Made by a program: the position numbers and the translations under genes
Source: an uncultured Desulfotignum sp.
Lineage (GTDB): Bacteria > Desulfobacterota > Desulfobacteria > Desulfobacterales > Desulfobacteraceae
Length of the DNA: 35,404 nt
Assembly (NCBI GenBank): GCA_937951975.1
Contig: CALGAJ010000337.1
Span: forward strand, 1 to 35,404
Direction of reading: 5' to 3'
Shown here: positions 1-10,700 of the stretch, in pieces
How the letters are laid out: every line of letters begins with the position of its first letter
How positions within the stretch are numbered: position 1 is the stretch's first letter
Notes under the pieces: generated by a model
The model's input: the letters and a program-made list of their open reading frames with translations, nothing else
Databases searched by the model: none
What the model was told of the DNA's origin: nothing

Positions 1-230
1 TTCGAGCCGTAGGCGTTGCCCAGCGCGATGCCAGGGTTACCCTGCGAAGCGGCCAACGCCGACACCACCATTTCCGGCGCGGAGGTACCGAACCCCACGA
101 TCACCATGCCGATGAGCAGCGGGGGCATGCCGAAATAAGCGGCCGTGCCCGCCGCACCCGCCACGAACCGGTCCGCACTCCACACCAGAAGAATCAACCC
201 TGCAATCACTGCAATCATCGCCATTCCCAT
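1..230 (-). CDS. Calcium/sodium antiporter (CaCA family), N-terminal part, cut by window edge
   Basis: The reverse complement translates without stops from an ATG at 230 to the window edge, giving about 76 residues. They begin with a hydrophobic helix (MIAVIAGLILLVW) followed by the alpha-1 repeat signature GFGTSAPEMVVS and then GNPGIALGNAYGS. That G-x-G-T-S-x-P-E motif is the hallmark of the cation/Ca2+ exchanger superfamily (YrbG-type inner-membrane antiporters), which exchange Na+ or H+ for Ca2+ and form the ion path with two inverted alpha repeats. Only the first repeat is in the window. A GGAG ribosome-binding site lies 7 nt before the ATG, which decides this start over the nearby ATGs. 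The ion specificity cannot be told from this fragment. Confidence 0.85.
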   Translation of the reverse strand, partial: MGMAMIAVIAGLILLVWSADRFVAGAAGTAAYFGMPPLLIGMVIVGFGTSAPEMVVSALAASQGNPGIALGNAYGS

Positions 231-396
231 CTGCCGGCTCCTTTTTTTACTGTTTCAGGCAACCTGTCACACAACCGGGATAAAATCAAGTTTTCACACT
301 ATTTGATACGGTCTGTCTTGCATTTAGCGGGTAATAACGGTATCTGATGAACAAACAGGTTATCGGACGGACCCAACCATATTACAGGATCTGACC

Positions 397-1608
397 ATGG
401 AAAACACCCGCTTTATTATCCGGGCCGACCAGCTGTATGACGGCCGGTCGGTGCAGACAGACAGGACCCTGGTGGTGGAAGGCCGCCAAATCGTGGATGT
501 GACAGACCGACCCTGTCCCGGAGGCGATATCCGCGGCATCGTCACCCCGGCGTTCATCGACCCCCATTCCCACATCGGCATGGAACGGCAGGGGGAACCG
601 GTCTCGGAAACCGAGACCGACGAGCACGCCACCCCGTTTGCGCCGCTGCACAACCCTGTGGACAGCATCTATTTCGATGACCGGGCCTTTGCCGACGCCG
701 TGGACTTCGGGGTGCTGTATTCCTGCGTAGTGCCGGGGTCCGGCAATATCATCGGCGGCAAAGCCGTCATCATCAGGAATTTTGCCGGAAACCGGGCCGA
801 TGCCGTTGTCAGAGACTATGGATTCAAGGCCGCTTTAGGGTACAATCCCCGGATGTCCACGCACTGGAAAGGATCCCGTCCCAGTACCCGCATGGGGGCT
901 GCGGCAATGCTCAAGGGATTTCTGTCCGACATCTTTCGAAAAGAAGAGCTGGCCCGGATCAAAAAGGAAAAAAACCTGTACGACCTGTCTAAGCCGGACA
1001 GCCCGAAAAAGGGCGCGGTCTGGGCCCTTCGGGAATATGACCTGGCCCTGTCGGAAGCCGAGTGGGAAGTGTTCCGGCTGTTCAACGGCGACAAAACCCT
1101 GAAAGTACACCTGCACAAGACGGATGACGCCCTGTTTCTCATGGACCTGAAAAAACGGTTCAACATAAGGGTCACGGCGGAACATGCCCTGGACATTGGG
1201 GATACAGGGATTTTCAACACCCTGGCCGACTGCGGCATCCCGGTGGTGTACGGCCCTCTGGGAGCTTCAGACGGCAAGGTGGAGCTGAAAAACGCCTCCT
1301 GGCGGCATACGGCACTGCTTATGGCCTCCCGGGCCAAATTCGGCCTGATGAGCGACCATCCCATCATCCTGGCCCACCATCTGAGAGACAGCCTCAAATA
1401 TTTCCTGATCCAGGGCATGACCCCGGCGGATGCCATCGGCCTGCTCACGTTGAAAAACGCGGAAATTCTCGGCATCGACCACTGCCTGGGATCAGTGGCC
1501 CCGGGCCGGCTGGCCAGCCTGATCGTCTGGGATAAGGACCCCTTCCATTTAGGAGCATATCCCCTGGTAATTCTGGCTGAAGGAAAGATCATCCGGGACC
1601 GGCGGTGA
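397..1608 (+). CDS. Imidazolonepropionase-like amidohydrolase
   Basis: A protein of 403 residues of the metal-dependent amidohydrolase superfamily (TIM barrel with flanking beta domain), nearest in style to the imidazolonepropionase/HutI-like group. Visible metal-site elements are the HxH in DPHSHIG (His57/His59), a VHLHK strand near 238-242, AEHA near 260-263 and MSDHP near 319-323. The last supplies the Asp that activates water in this superfamily. The C-terminus shows the typical GSVAPGRLASLIVWDKDPF strand that closes the small beta domain. Members hydrolyse cyclic amides, ureas or imino bonds in the cytoplasm; no sequence feature fixes the substrate here. There are no neighbouring hut genes, so histidine degradation is unlikely. 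The AGGA before the ATG at good spacing supports this start. It stands alone and ends at a strong hairpin. Confidence 0.85.
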   Translation: MENTRFIIRADQLYDGRSVQTDRTLVVEGRQIVDVTDRPCPGGDIRGIVTPAFIDPHSHIGMERQGEPVSETETDEHATPFAPLHNPVDSIYFDDRAFADAVDFGVLYSCVVPGSGNIIGGKAVIIRNFAGNRADAVVRDYGFKAALGYNPRMSTHWKGSRPSTRMGAAAMLKGFLSDIFRKEELARIKKEKNLYDLSKPDSPKKGAVWALREYDLALSEAEWEVFRLFNGDKTLKVHLHKTDDALFLMDLKKRFNIRVTAEHALDIGDTGIFNTLADCGIPVVYGPLGASDGKVELKNASWRHTALLMASRAKFGLMSDHPIILAHHLRDSLKYFLIQGMTPADAIGLLTLKNAEILGIDHCLGSVAPGRLASLIVWDKDPFHLGAYPLVILAEGKIIRDRR

Positions 1609-1683
1609 TATCCTTTATCTGATCAGAATCGGAAATCATTCACAGGTGTTCAAGAAATTTTAACTGCTCCGGCAAAGAACAAG

Positions 1684-1732
1684 AAACGGCCAAGACCGTC
1701 TGAAAAAACAGACGGTCTTGGCCGTTTTTATT
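1684..1732. terminator. Bidirectional rho-independent terminator between amidohydrolase and synthase genes
   Basis: Two perfectly complementary 19-base arms (1684-1702 and 1709-1727; core GGCCAAGACCGTCTG) enclose an AAAAAA loop. A T-rich tail follows on the plus strand, and the region beyond the other arm is T-rich when read on the minus strand. It lies between two convergent genes (stops at 1608 and 1748), so it can end both transcripts. Confidence 0.9.
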
Positions 1733-1747
1733 TACCGCATCCCGGAT

Positions 1748-4700
1748 CTAAACCACGGTTTCGGTAAAGGTCACTTGATCGGCAATCCGGTCTTCCGGGG
1801 CCAGGCGGGTGAGCTTGACCATTTCAAACTCAATGATTTTGATGAACACCTTGCCCGACATATCGGTCAGAAACAGATCATAGGTGTTGGTTTCTTCACC
1901 TGACGCTTTTTTCTGCGTAATGCACAGATAGTCGGTGTGTTTTTCCACGGGTGCGAAAAAGGTCATGGACGCGATGCGGAAGGGCAAAACAGTTCTGGAG
2001 GTGGTCAAAAACTCCAGCAGTCCGCCGGTCTGGAACATGGCATCCACCAGCACCGGGGCCGCCTGGAACTCCGGATCGGTCACCCCTTTGAAAAACGGGG
2101 CATTTGACCGGTCCGCCACCGTGGTGATCAACGTTTTTCCATCAAAGGAGTTCATGTCCGTGATCGTGCCGAACAACCCGAACATGAACAACCGGCTGGG
2201 ATGATACACCAGATCGGCCAGTTCCCCTTCCCAGGATACCGGAGAAAATTCCGGCAGATCCAGGGTTTCCGGTGCCGGCCGTTCCTTTGCCAGGAAAAAA
2301 TTCCCCTGGTAATGCTGTTTGGGGTCTCCCATCACTTTTCCGTCCGGGGTTTTGAACACCGAGGTGATGCCACAGGTAAATTCACCGGGTGCCCGCCGGG
2401 TCCCGGAGATGATGATCTCTTTGGGCCGGCCTTTGAGCAGCTTGATGCCGTAGGGAATGGAAAAATCAGACATTTTCGTGACCACGGATCCGTCTCCGGC
2501 CAGGGCCGCGGCGGCTTCCGCCATGGTCTCGATACCCGTGGATCCTAAAAACAGCGGCACATCCCCCATGGTATGATCATGGAGAAACACATCCTGGTCC
2601 AGGTCCAGGACCCTTGTCCAGACGGCAGTGTCGTTTTCCTGATGGGTCAGATCTCCCAGAAACGGAAACGCCTGGGCCTGCGGGGTGCCCAGAAGGCCGT
2701 CGATGTCAAAGTCATAATCCAGACCGGAAAACACCATCTCCGATTCCGTGGCATCCAGCAGGTCGGCCATGAAGAACTTCACACCCTGTTCCATGGGCAG
2801 AAACTGGATGCCCCGGTCTTCCAGCACCTTTTTCACCGTGGGGTTGGTGGCCATGCCCACCCCGCCCCAGGCGGTCCAGGCATACACTTTGTAGGTGCGT
2901 TCCGGGTGAAGCTGTTTTTCCCGGAACAAGGCCTTGCCCAGAAAATCATTGGCCGCCGTGTAATCCACCTGGCCCTGGTTGCCGAACCGGGCCGTGACCG
3001 ATGAAAAAGTGAACATATACCGGTAGTCCCGGTCCCGGGTCGCGGCCAGCAGATTCCGCAGTCCCTTGACCTTGACATCCACCACCAGTTCAAACGCCTT
3101 TCGCTCCTTTTTGGGGATGAACTGGCTCATCTCCATGCCCGCGGCATGAAAGATCCCGTCAATGCGGTCGCATTGTTCCACCGCCGCTTTCACGGCCGCA
3201 AAATCCGTGACATCCGTGCAGATATATTCCACAGCCACGCCCTGGGACTTGAGATGCTCGATGTTGGCAATGGACTGCCTGACCCGGAGGAGACGGTCCA
3301 GGGCCTGCTTCACCGCCACCGGCTTTTCGCCGGGCATGCGGGTGCGCAACAGCGCCATCAGGTCGGCTTCCGTGGCATCCGGCGCCAGCAGTTCCGGATC
3401 CGTGGAATAGATATCATTGATATCCAGGATCACCAGGTTGACCCGGTACTCCGCCACCACCTGCTTGAGGATCTCATAGGTGATGCCCCCGGCCCCGCCG
3501 GTCACCAGCAGGGTGTCGTTGTCCGATACAATGGGTGGGTCTTTGCGGGCGGTTTCCGGGTGCATGGACAGCACATACCGTTTCTTGTTTTTGTATCCCG
3601 CCTCACACCGGGGATCATCGGACAGCAGTTCTTCCAGAAACAGTTCCGCGATCCGGGCCAGGCTCTTTTTGGGCTGCTTGTAGGAAAAATCTACCACCTT
3701 GACCCGGGTATTTTCCAGTTCCTTGTTGGCGGTCTTGAGCAGGCCGCTCAACCCGGCAAACAGCGGATGGATCTCCCCGCAGTCTTCCATATAAGGAAAC
3801 ACCACGGAATCAAAGGTGAGGGTCCCGATAAACCTGTCCGGACGATCCAGCTGTTCATACAAGGTTTTAAGCAGCACAAACATGGATTTCAGGGTAAGGT
3901 TCAGATCTTCATCTGAAGCGAATTCCCGGTTTTTCCGGTCAAACCAGGCATCCAGAGAAGCCAGATGAAGATATCCTGTGATCTCAGGATCGGTCTGGGC
4001 AAAGGCGTTTATGGCGGTCTGGAATCCGTCCAGGTCGGACAGATCCGCCGTCACATCCGCATTTTCAGTGCCCAGGGTGATGACTTCACCGCCCATGGAT
4101 TGAATCCGCTCTATGACCGCGTCGGCAAAGCCATGGGAATCCAGGGACACCAGCAGCCGTTGCCCGGCAAAATCCGGACGTCCGGGTTTGGGCATGTCTG
4201 CCTCATCCACCCGCACCACCAGGCGCTTGATGGGAGAGGCCGGATCCGGGAACCGATCCTCTGCAGCATCTGAAACCGGTGCGGTTGCCGCATTCAGGGA
4301 CGGGATGTCCGATTCATGCGCGGCAGAACCTTCCCCTTCACCGGTCAGAACCTGATCCGCCGGGGCCGGCGCGGCCGGAATCTTTGGCCGGATATAGGCG
4401 GCCAGCTTTTCAATGGTGTTCAGATCTCTGAGCCGCAGATCGTCCGGCACGGCAAACCCGAACCGGGTGGCCACCTTGCCGAAGATCTCCACCTGTTTGA
4501 CCGTATCGATTCCCAGATCCGCTTCCAGGTCCAGGTCGTCTTCCAGCATGTCCGGCGTGTAACCGGTCTGGGCCGCGATCACCTCTTTGACCACGGTCGT
4601 GGTATCATCCTTACCGGCCCGGGTCACCACCCGTTCGCCGGAATCCATGGTATGGGCCGCACTCGGCATTGGCGCATCTGTGTCAGGGAAGGATGCGGCC

Positions 4701-7700
4701 GTCTTGCCGGCCGGAGAGGAACCGGGCGTCCGGGAGTCATCCGAACCCGATGCTGCGGCAGGTGCGGCGGACCGATCGGCCACATAGGCCGTCAACCTGG
4801 CAATGGTATTCAGATCCCGCAGCCGCAGATCATCGGGCACGGCAAATCCGAAATGGGATGCCACCTTGCCGAAGATCTCCACCTGTTTGACCGTATCGAT
4901 GCCTAAATCCGCTTCCAGATCCAGGTCGTCTTCCAGCATGTCCGGGGTGTATCCGGTCTGGGCCGCGATCACCTCCTTGACTTTGACCGCCACCTGGTCT
5001 GCTTCGGCCGTACCGGTCACCACCCGTTCCCCCGAATCCATGGTGTGGGCCGGGGCCGCAGATGCCGGGGATGGGCCGGATGCTGCCCCAGGGGTGCTTC
5101 CGGCCCCGGACCGGGCCGTCACATACTCCGCCAGTCGGGCAATGGTGTTCAGATCCCGCAGCCGCAAGTCGTCGGGCACGGCAAATCCGAAATCCGTGGC
5201 AATCTTGCCGAAAATCTCCACCTGCTTGACGGTATCGATGCCCAGATCCGCTTCCAGATCCAGGTCGTGTTCCAGCATGTCCGGGGTGTATCCGGTCTGG
5301 GCCGCAATGATCTGCTGGATCTTTTCGGTGATCGCGCCTTTGTCCGGCCCGGAACCCGCGGCCGCAGCCGGCATATCCGATGTGGCTGCGGCGCCTGAAG
5401 CACCGGCTGCAGGAACCCGGGGACTGCCCCCCGGGACTGCGTGCCGGGCCGCAGGCTGTGCCGCCGCCGCTATCTGAGGCCGGGTGTCCGGTGTCATTAC
5501 CGGGGCTGCCGGATCACCGGCCACCACGCACAAGGTGTTGTCAATGAGTTTCAATTCCGGTTTCTGGACCCCGGAAATACTGCGCAGCCACCGGTGATAG
5601 ACCAGGTTGCCTTCCACCTTGTTTTCCTGGATGCGTTTCACAAACATGAACGCAAAATGGGACCCGAATCCTGCCGACAGATGCAGGCCGTACTCACTGT
5701 CGATCTGTGCCTGGCCGGAAAAATTGAGTTTTTTGAAATGGGCCGGAATTTTGCTCAGATTGGCGATGGGCGGGGCCTTGCGCTGCTGCAGGGCCTTGAC
5801 CAGGACCACGTCTTCGATGGCGGCACCCAGGGTATGGCCGGTGAACCCCTTGGTGTTGGAGATGCAGATGTCGTTGAGGTGTTCTGCAAATGCGGTTTCA
5901 AGGGCTGTCACCTCGGCATCGGCACTGCCGCCTCTTGCCGGGGTATAGGTTTCATGGGACATGAACAGCAGCTTGCCGGCGTAGTCCTTTTTTCTCAGCC
6001 CGGTGCGTTTTTCCACTTTGGTGATGAATTTGGTCATCTCTTTTGCCATGTGGGGCACATCGATATTGTAGGTATGGTACGCGGAATTGGCGATATGGGT
6101 GCCCAGGATCTCGCACTGGCCGTTCATGCCCCGTTTTGACACTTCCGATTCATCTTCGATCACCAGTCCCACGGCACCGGCCCCCAGGATGGTGCCGTTG
6201 CGGTCCTCATCAAAGGGTTTGGCTGCTTCTGACACCCGTTTTTTAATGGTGGCGGCGCCCAAAGCCAGAAATCCGGACCCCACCCACGGGTTCTGCAAAG
6301 CAGAGGTGGCATTTTCACCGCCCACCACCAGCACCCGCTTGCACCGGCCCGTGCGGATCCAGTCTTCGGCAATACCGATGGCCAGAGTGGTGGAGGCGCA
6401 TGCGGATGACACCAGGGTGTTGGGGCCTTTGGCCTTGATGATCTTGGCCAGGTGAGCCGATCCCAGGGGGCAGGCATTGGCCAGAAAATTTCTGTCAAAG
6501 GTATAGGTGGAAAAATCTTTACGCTTTCTGGACTTGGACTTGAAGAACCATTCTGTGAGCGATTCCTTGATGTCGATCTCCTTGATGCGCTCCATGAGAA
6601 AATAGTAGATCTTTTCAAATTCCTCATGGGGCCGCAGAAAAAACCGCTCATAAAAATATTTTTCCAGTTCCGCCATCAGGGTTTCACCGCTGGGCCACAG
6701 CGAGGTGATGATCACCCCGGTGTCCTCCTGCATCTCTTGCGGCAATGCAAACCCGTCCGGCACCATGCTTCGGCCCCCTTTCATTTTCTTGTACTGCATC
6801 ACCAGGGGGATATGGGCGTCCTTGAGGGCTTCGATGCCTGCGGCAATGCCCAGAGACATGGCCACATCATACTGCTCCTTGATGCCGTATTCATCGGTGA
6901 GATCAAAATATCCCAGCTGGCCGGCCAGATGGATCACATCCTCGGTGCGGGTGATCTGAACGAACCGGGCATTGCCGTCCGGCTGTTTGTACAGCTTGGT
7001 GATGTTCTTGTCCGTGATCCGCTCCTGGGCTTCCAGGGTCAGGGGTTCGATAAAATTTTCCCCGTTGAGGATGGCATTGAAGTTGTCGGAGGCAAACACC
7101 CGCCGCCCCTTGCCGGGCAGGCCCACGGACACACCGGAGATCAGGATGCGGCCGGTGTTGAAATCAAACCGGTCCATGGCATGAATGGCGGCCTCGCGTT
7201 TCCGGCGTTCAAACTCCTGATACAGGATCTGGTCCAGCACTTCCTTGTTTTCTTCCTTGAATTGTTCAAAATCGTGGGACAGGTTCATCCGGGGCCGGGC
7301 CTCCTCCAAAACGGGTTCACCTGCCTGATCATCGGGTGTTGCCGGCAGTGCGGGCAGATCTTCGGGCGGATGTTCAAACAGGCTGTTGCAGTCAATCAGG
7401 TATTTTCGGCAGGCTTCAAACGCTTCCACTTCCCCCTGCCGGGTATCCACGGACACGGCCGTGCCGTAGTCTCCGATATTGATGTGTTTGAGCAGGTTTA
7501 CCAGAAGCCTTGAAGGCCCGATCTCGATAAAATGGGTCCGGCCGGACACATACACGGTTTCCACAGACCGGATGAACTCCACCGGGGACACGATCTGCCG
7601 GGCCAGAAGATCCTTGACCTCTTTTTCGCTTTCCGGGTAGGGCCGGGCCAGGGTATTTGAGATGATCCGGCTGAACCGGGTCTTGTTAAAGGTCAAGGTA

Positions 7701-10700
7701 TCCAGAAACGTTCTCAGTTCATCCGCCGCCGGCTGGAGCAGCGGGGTGTGAAACGCCCCCGTGAGATTGAGCTTTTTGTACGCCACATCCTGTCCGGACA
7801 GAAAATCACAGAATTTGTCGATCGCGTCCGTCTTGCCGGACACAGCCGTCTGTTTTTCACTGTTCTTGTTGGTGATGTAGATGTCGGAAATAAAGGATTG
7901 GCGCAGCAAGGCTTCCGTCTCTTTTTCATTTTTAAACACCACCATGATTTTTCCCGGCTGCTTCAGGGTGCTCTCGTACATGAGATCCGAGCGCTTGATG
8001 ATCAGGCGCAGGGCATCTTCAAACCCCAGCATGCCCGAACAGAACAAGGCCGTGTATTCCCCCACGGAATGGCCGATGAAATAGTCCGGGGTAAACCCTT
8101 CTTTCGCCAGGCGGGAACAGATGGCAGCCGACGACAGAAACACGGCCGGCTGGGTGTTCTGGGTGGAGTTCAGGGCCGGGTCGTCCCCGAACATCAGGTC
8201 CAGGATGGAATATCCCCGAACGGCAAAAAAGACGGCATCCCCCTTGTCCAGGACTTTTCTGATGTGGGCATCCGCTTCATACAGCTGTTTCATCATACCC
8301 GGCCGCTGGGCCCCCTGGCCGGACAGCAGGGCCACCATGCGCAGTTTTTTACCACCGGGGTCTGCGGAATAAGCCGTGTCGGTCACCACCAGGTCATCGC
8401 CGGACACCGGGCGGTATTCCGCTTCAATCACGGGCTGTGCCGGAGCCGGGTCTTTGAAATCCAGAACCCGGGGCAGGGTGCCCATGATCAGATGGGCGTG
8501 ATTCCCCCCGATGCCGTTGACATTGGCGGCAAACCGCAGGGGCTGTCCCGGTTTTCTGTCAACCGGCTTTGTGGCGGGTTTCAGCACCTTGCTGTGGGTC
8601 AGCGTGGAATGATCTGCATCATAATTGAAATCCGGCAGAATTTGCCCCTTGCGGTTCATGAGCATCAGCTTGGCCATAGCCACGGCCGGATTGGCCGCCT
8701 TGAAATATCCGAACTGGGGTTTGATATTGCCGCAGTGCATGGCATGGGAAAAGCTGGCCTGGATCACCTGCTGCTCCACCATGTCCCCGAACACATTGGA
8801 AAACGCGAACAGATCCAGGTGATCGATGTCTGATTTACGGATATCTGACCGCTGGTAGGCTTCGCTGATCACGGCCTTGAAGGTCTGTTCCGACGGGGCC
8901 AGCAGATGATCGGGCACGGAAGAGCGCACGGTGCAGTCATTGATCTCACCTAAAATCGTCATGCCGGCCTCCCGGGCTTTTTTCAGGGTGGTCAGCACAT
9001 GGATGGCGGCCCCTTCTCCCATGACATACCCCTGGGCCCGGCTGTCAAAAAAGTACCCATCCGTTCCGGACAGAAGCCCCAGGCGCTTGAACGCCATGAG
9101 CACGGCCGGATACAGGTTGCAGTCCACCCCGCCGGCCAGGACAAAGTCCAGGTCCTTGTGCTTGAGCATCCGGGCCGCGTTCCGGATGGCGATGGTGGCC
9201 GAAGCGCAGGAGGCGTCGATCACGTAATTGGCACCGTTGAGCCCGAAATGGTTGGCGATGCGCCCGGAAATGATGTTGGACAGCAGCCCCGGGGTGGTGT
9301 CTTCATTGTTTTCCGGAATGGTGTTCCGGATCACGGCCGTCAGATCGTCTGCCACGGCCTTTGCCCGGGATTTGTCCACGCCTTTGGCGTTGATTACGGC
9401 ATTGGCGATGAACTGCTTTCTCACCCGGATGATGTTCTTGCTCTGGCGTTCCCCGGCAATGGTGCCCAGGATGACCCCGGTTCTGGCCGGTCCGCCGTCC
9501 ACGGACGACAGACCGGACGAGGCCAGGGCCTCATCAGCGGCCTCCAGCCCGAAAATCTGGGCACGCTCAATGGATTTTACCATGGTGGGGGGCATCCGAT
9601 ACTTGAGATTGTTGAATTTAAAGTCTTTGACCACCCCGGCCTTGACTTGGGGCAGATGATAAATGGAATTTTCAGGGAACGCGGCATAGGCATTGGTATC
9701 AAAATGATCCTCCCCCAGCGGGGTGACCTGTTTTTCGCCGCTGCACAGTTTTTCCCAGAACGTGTCCGTATCCGGTGCACCGGGCAGAAACACGCCCAGC
9801 CCGGCCACCACGATGCGGTCATCATTGAAATCATGGGCCGGGTTTGAAAACATGTCCCGGGAAAGGGGCAGATATGAGTCCACCATCTCCTGCACCACCA
9901 CATGGTAATTGATGCCGCCGAATCCATAGGAAGACACCGCCGCTCTCCGGGGTCCGTTTTCCGGGCGCTGCCATTTTTCCGGCTCCTTGACGATAAAAAG
10001 CGAAGAATTTGACAGATCATGATTTTTGGACAGGGTTTCAAACTGGCCGTTGGGAGGCAGCATGCCCTTGTTCACCGCCAGCAGGGCCTTGATCAGCCCG
10101 GCGGATCCGGCCGCCCCCAGCAGATGTCCGATCTGGGACTTGATGGAGGAAATGCCGGCATGGCTGTCCTTGTACCAGGCGTTCAGGGTTTCCAGTTCCG
10201 CCGCATCCCCGATGGTGGTGGAGGTGCCGTGGGCTTCGATGAACCCGACCTGTTCCGGGGTGATCTCCTGCCGGGTGTGTTCAAAACAGCGCTGAACGCT
10301 CAACACCTGGCCCCGGGGGTTGGGGGCGGCAATGGCCTTGCCCCGGCCGTCGGAAGAAGACCCGACCCCGTTGACCACCCCAAGGATCCGGTTGTTGTCC
10401 CGGATGGCGTCTTTCATGCGCTTGAGCACAAACACCACGGATCCTTCTCCCAGCACAAACCCGTCGGCCCGCTGGTCGAACGGATAGGACCCCTTGGCTG
10501 ACAAGGTCCCCATTTTGGCGAATCCGATAAAGGATTCCGGCGCCAGATGGGTATTGACCCCGCCCACGATCACCTGGTCATGCTCGCCGGAGAGCAGCTC
10601 ACCGATTCCCGCTTCCAGGGCGGTGATGGACGAGGCACAGGCCGCATCCACAATATAGTTGGCTCCCCGGATACCTAAGTGCCGGGCGATGCGGGACGCC

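Noticed and set aside
4388..5342. Regularly spaced repeats that might be taken for a CRISPR-like or tandem DNA array
   Set aside because: The repeats are in frame, about 225 bases long and encode ACP-like domains with Ala/Pro linkers.
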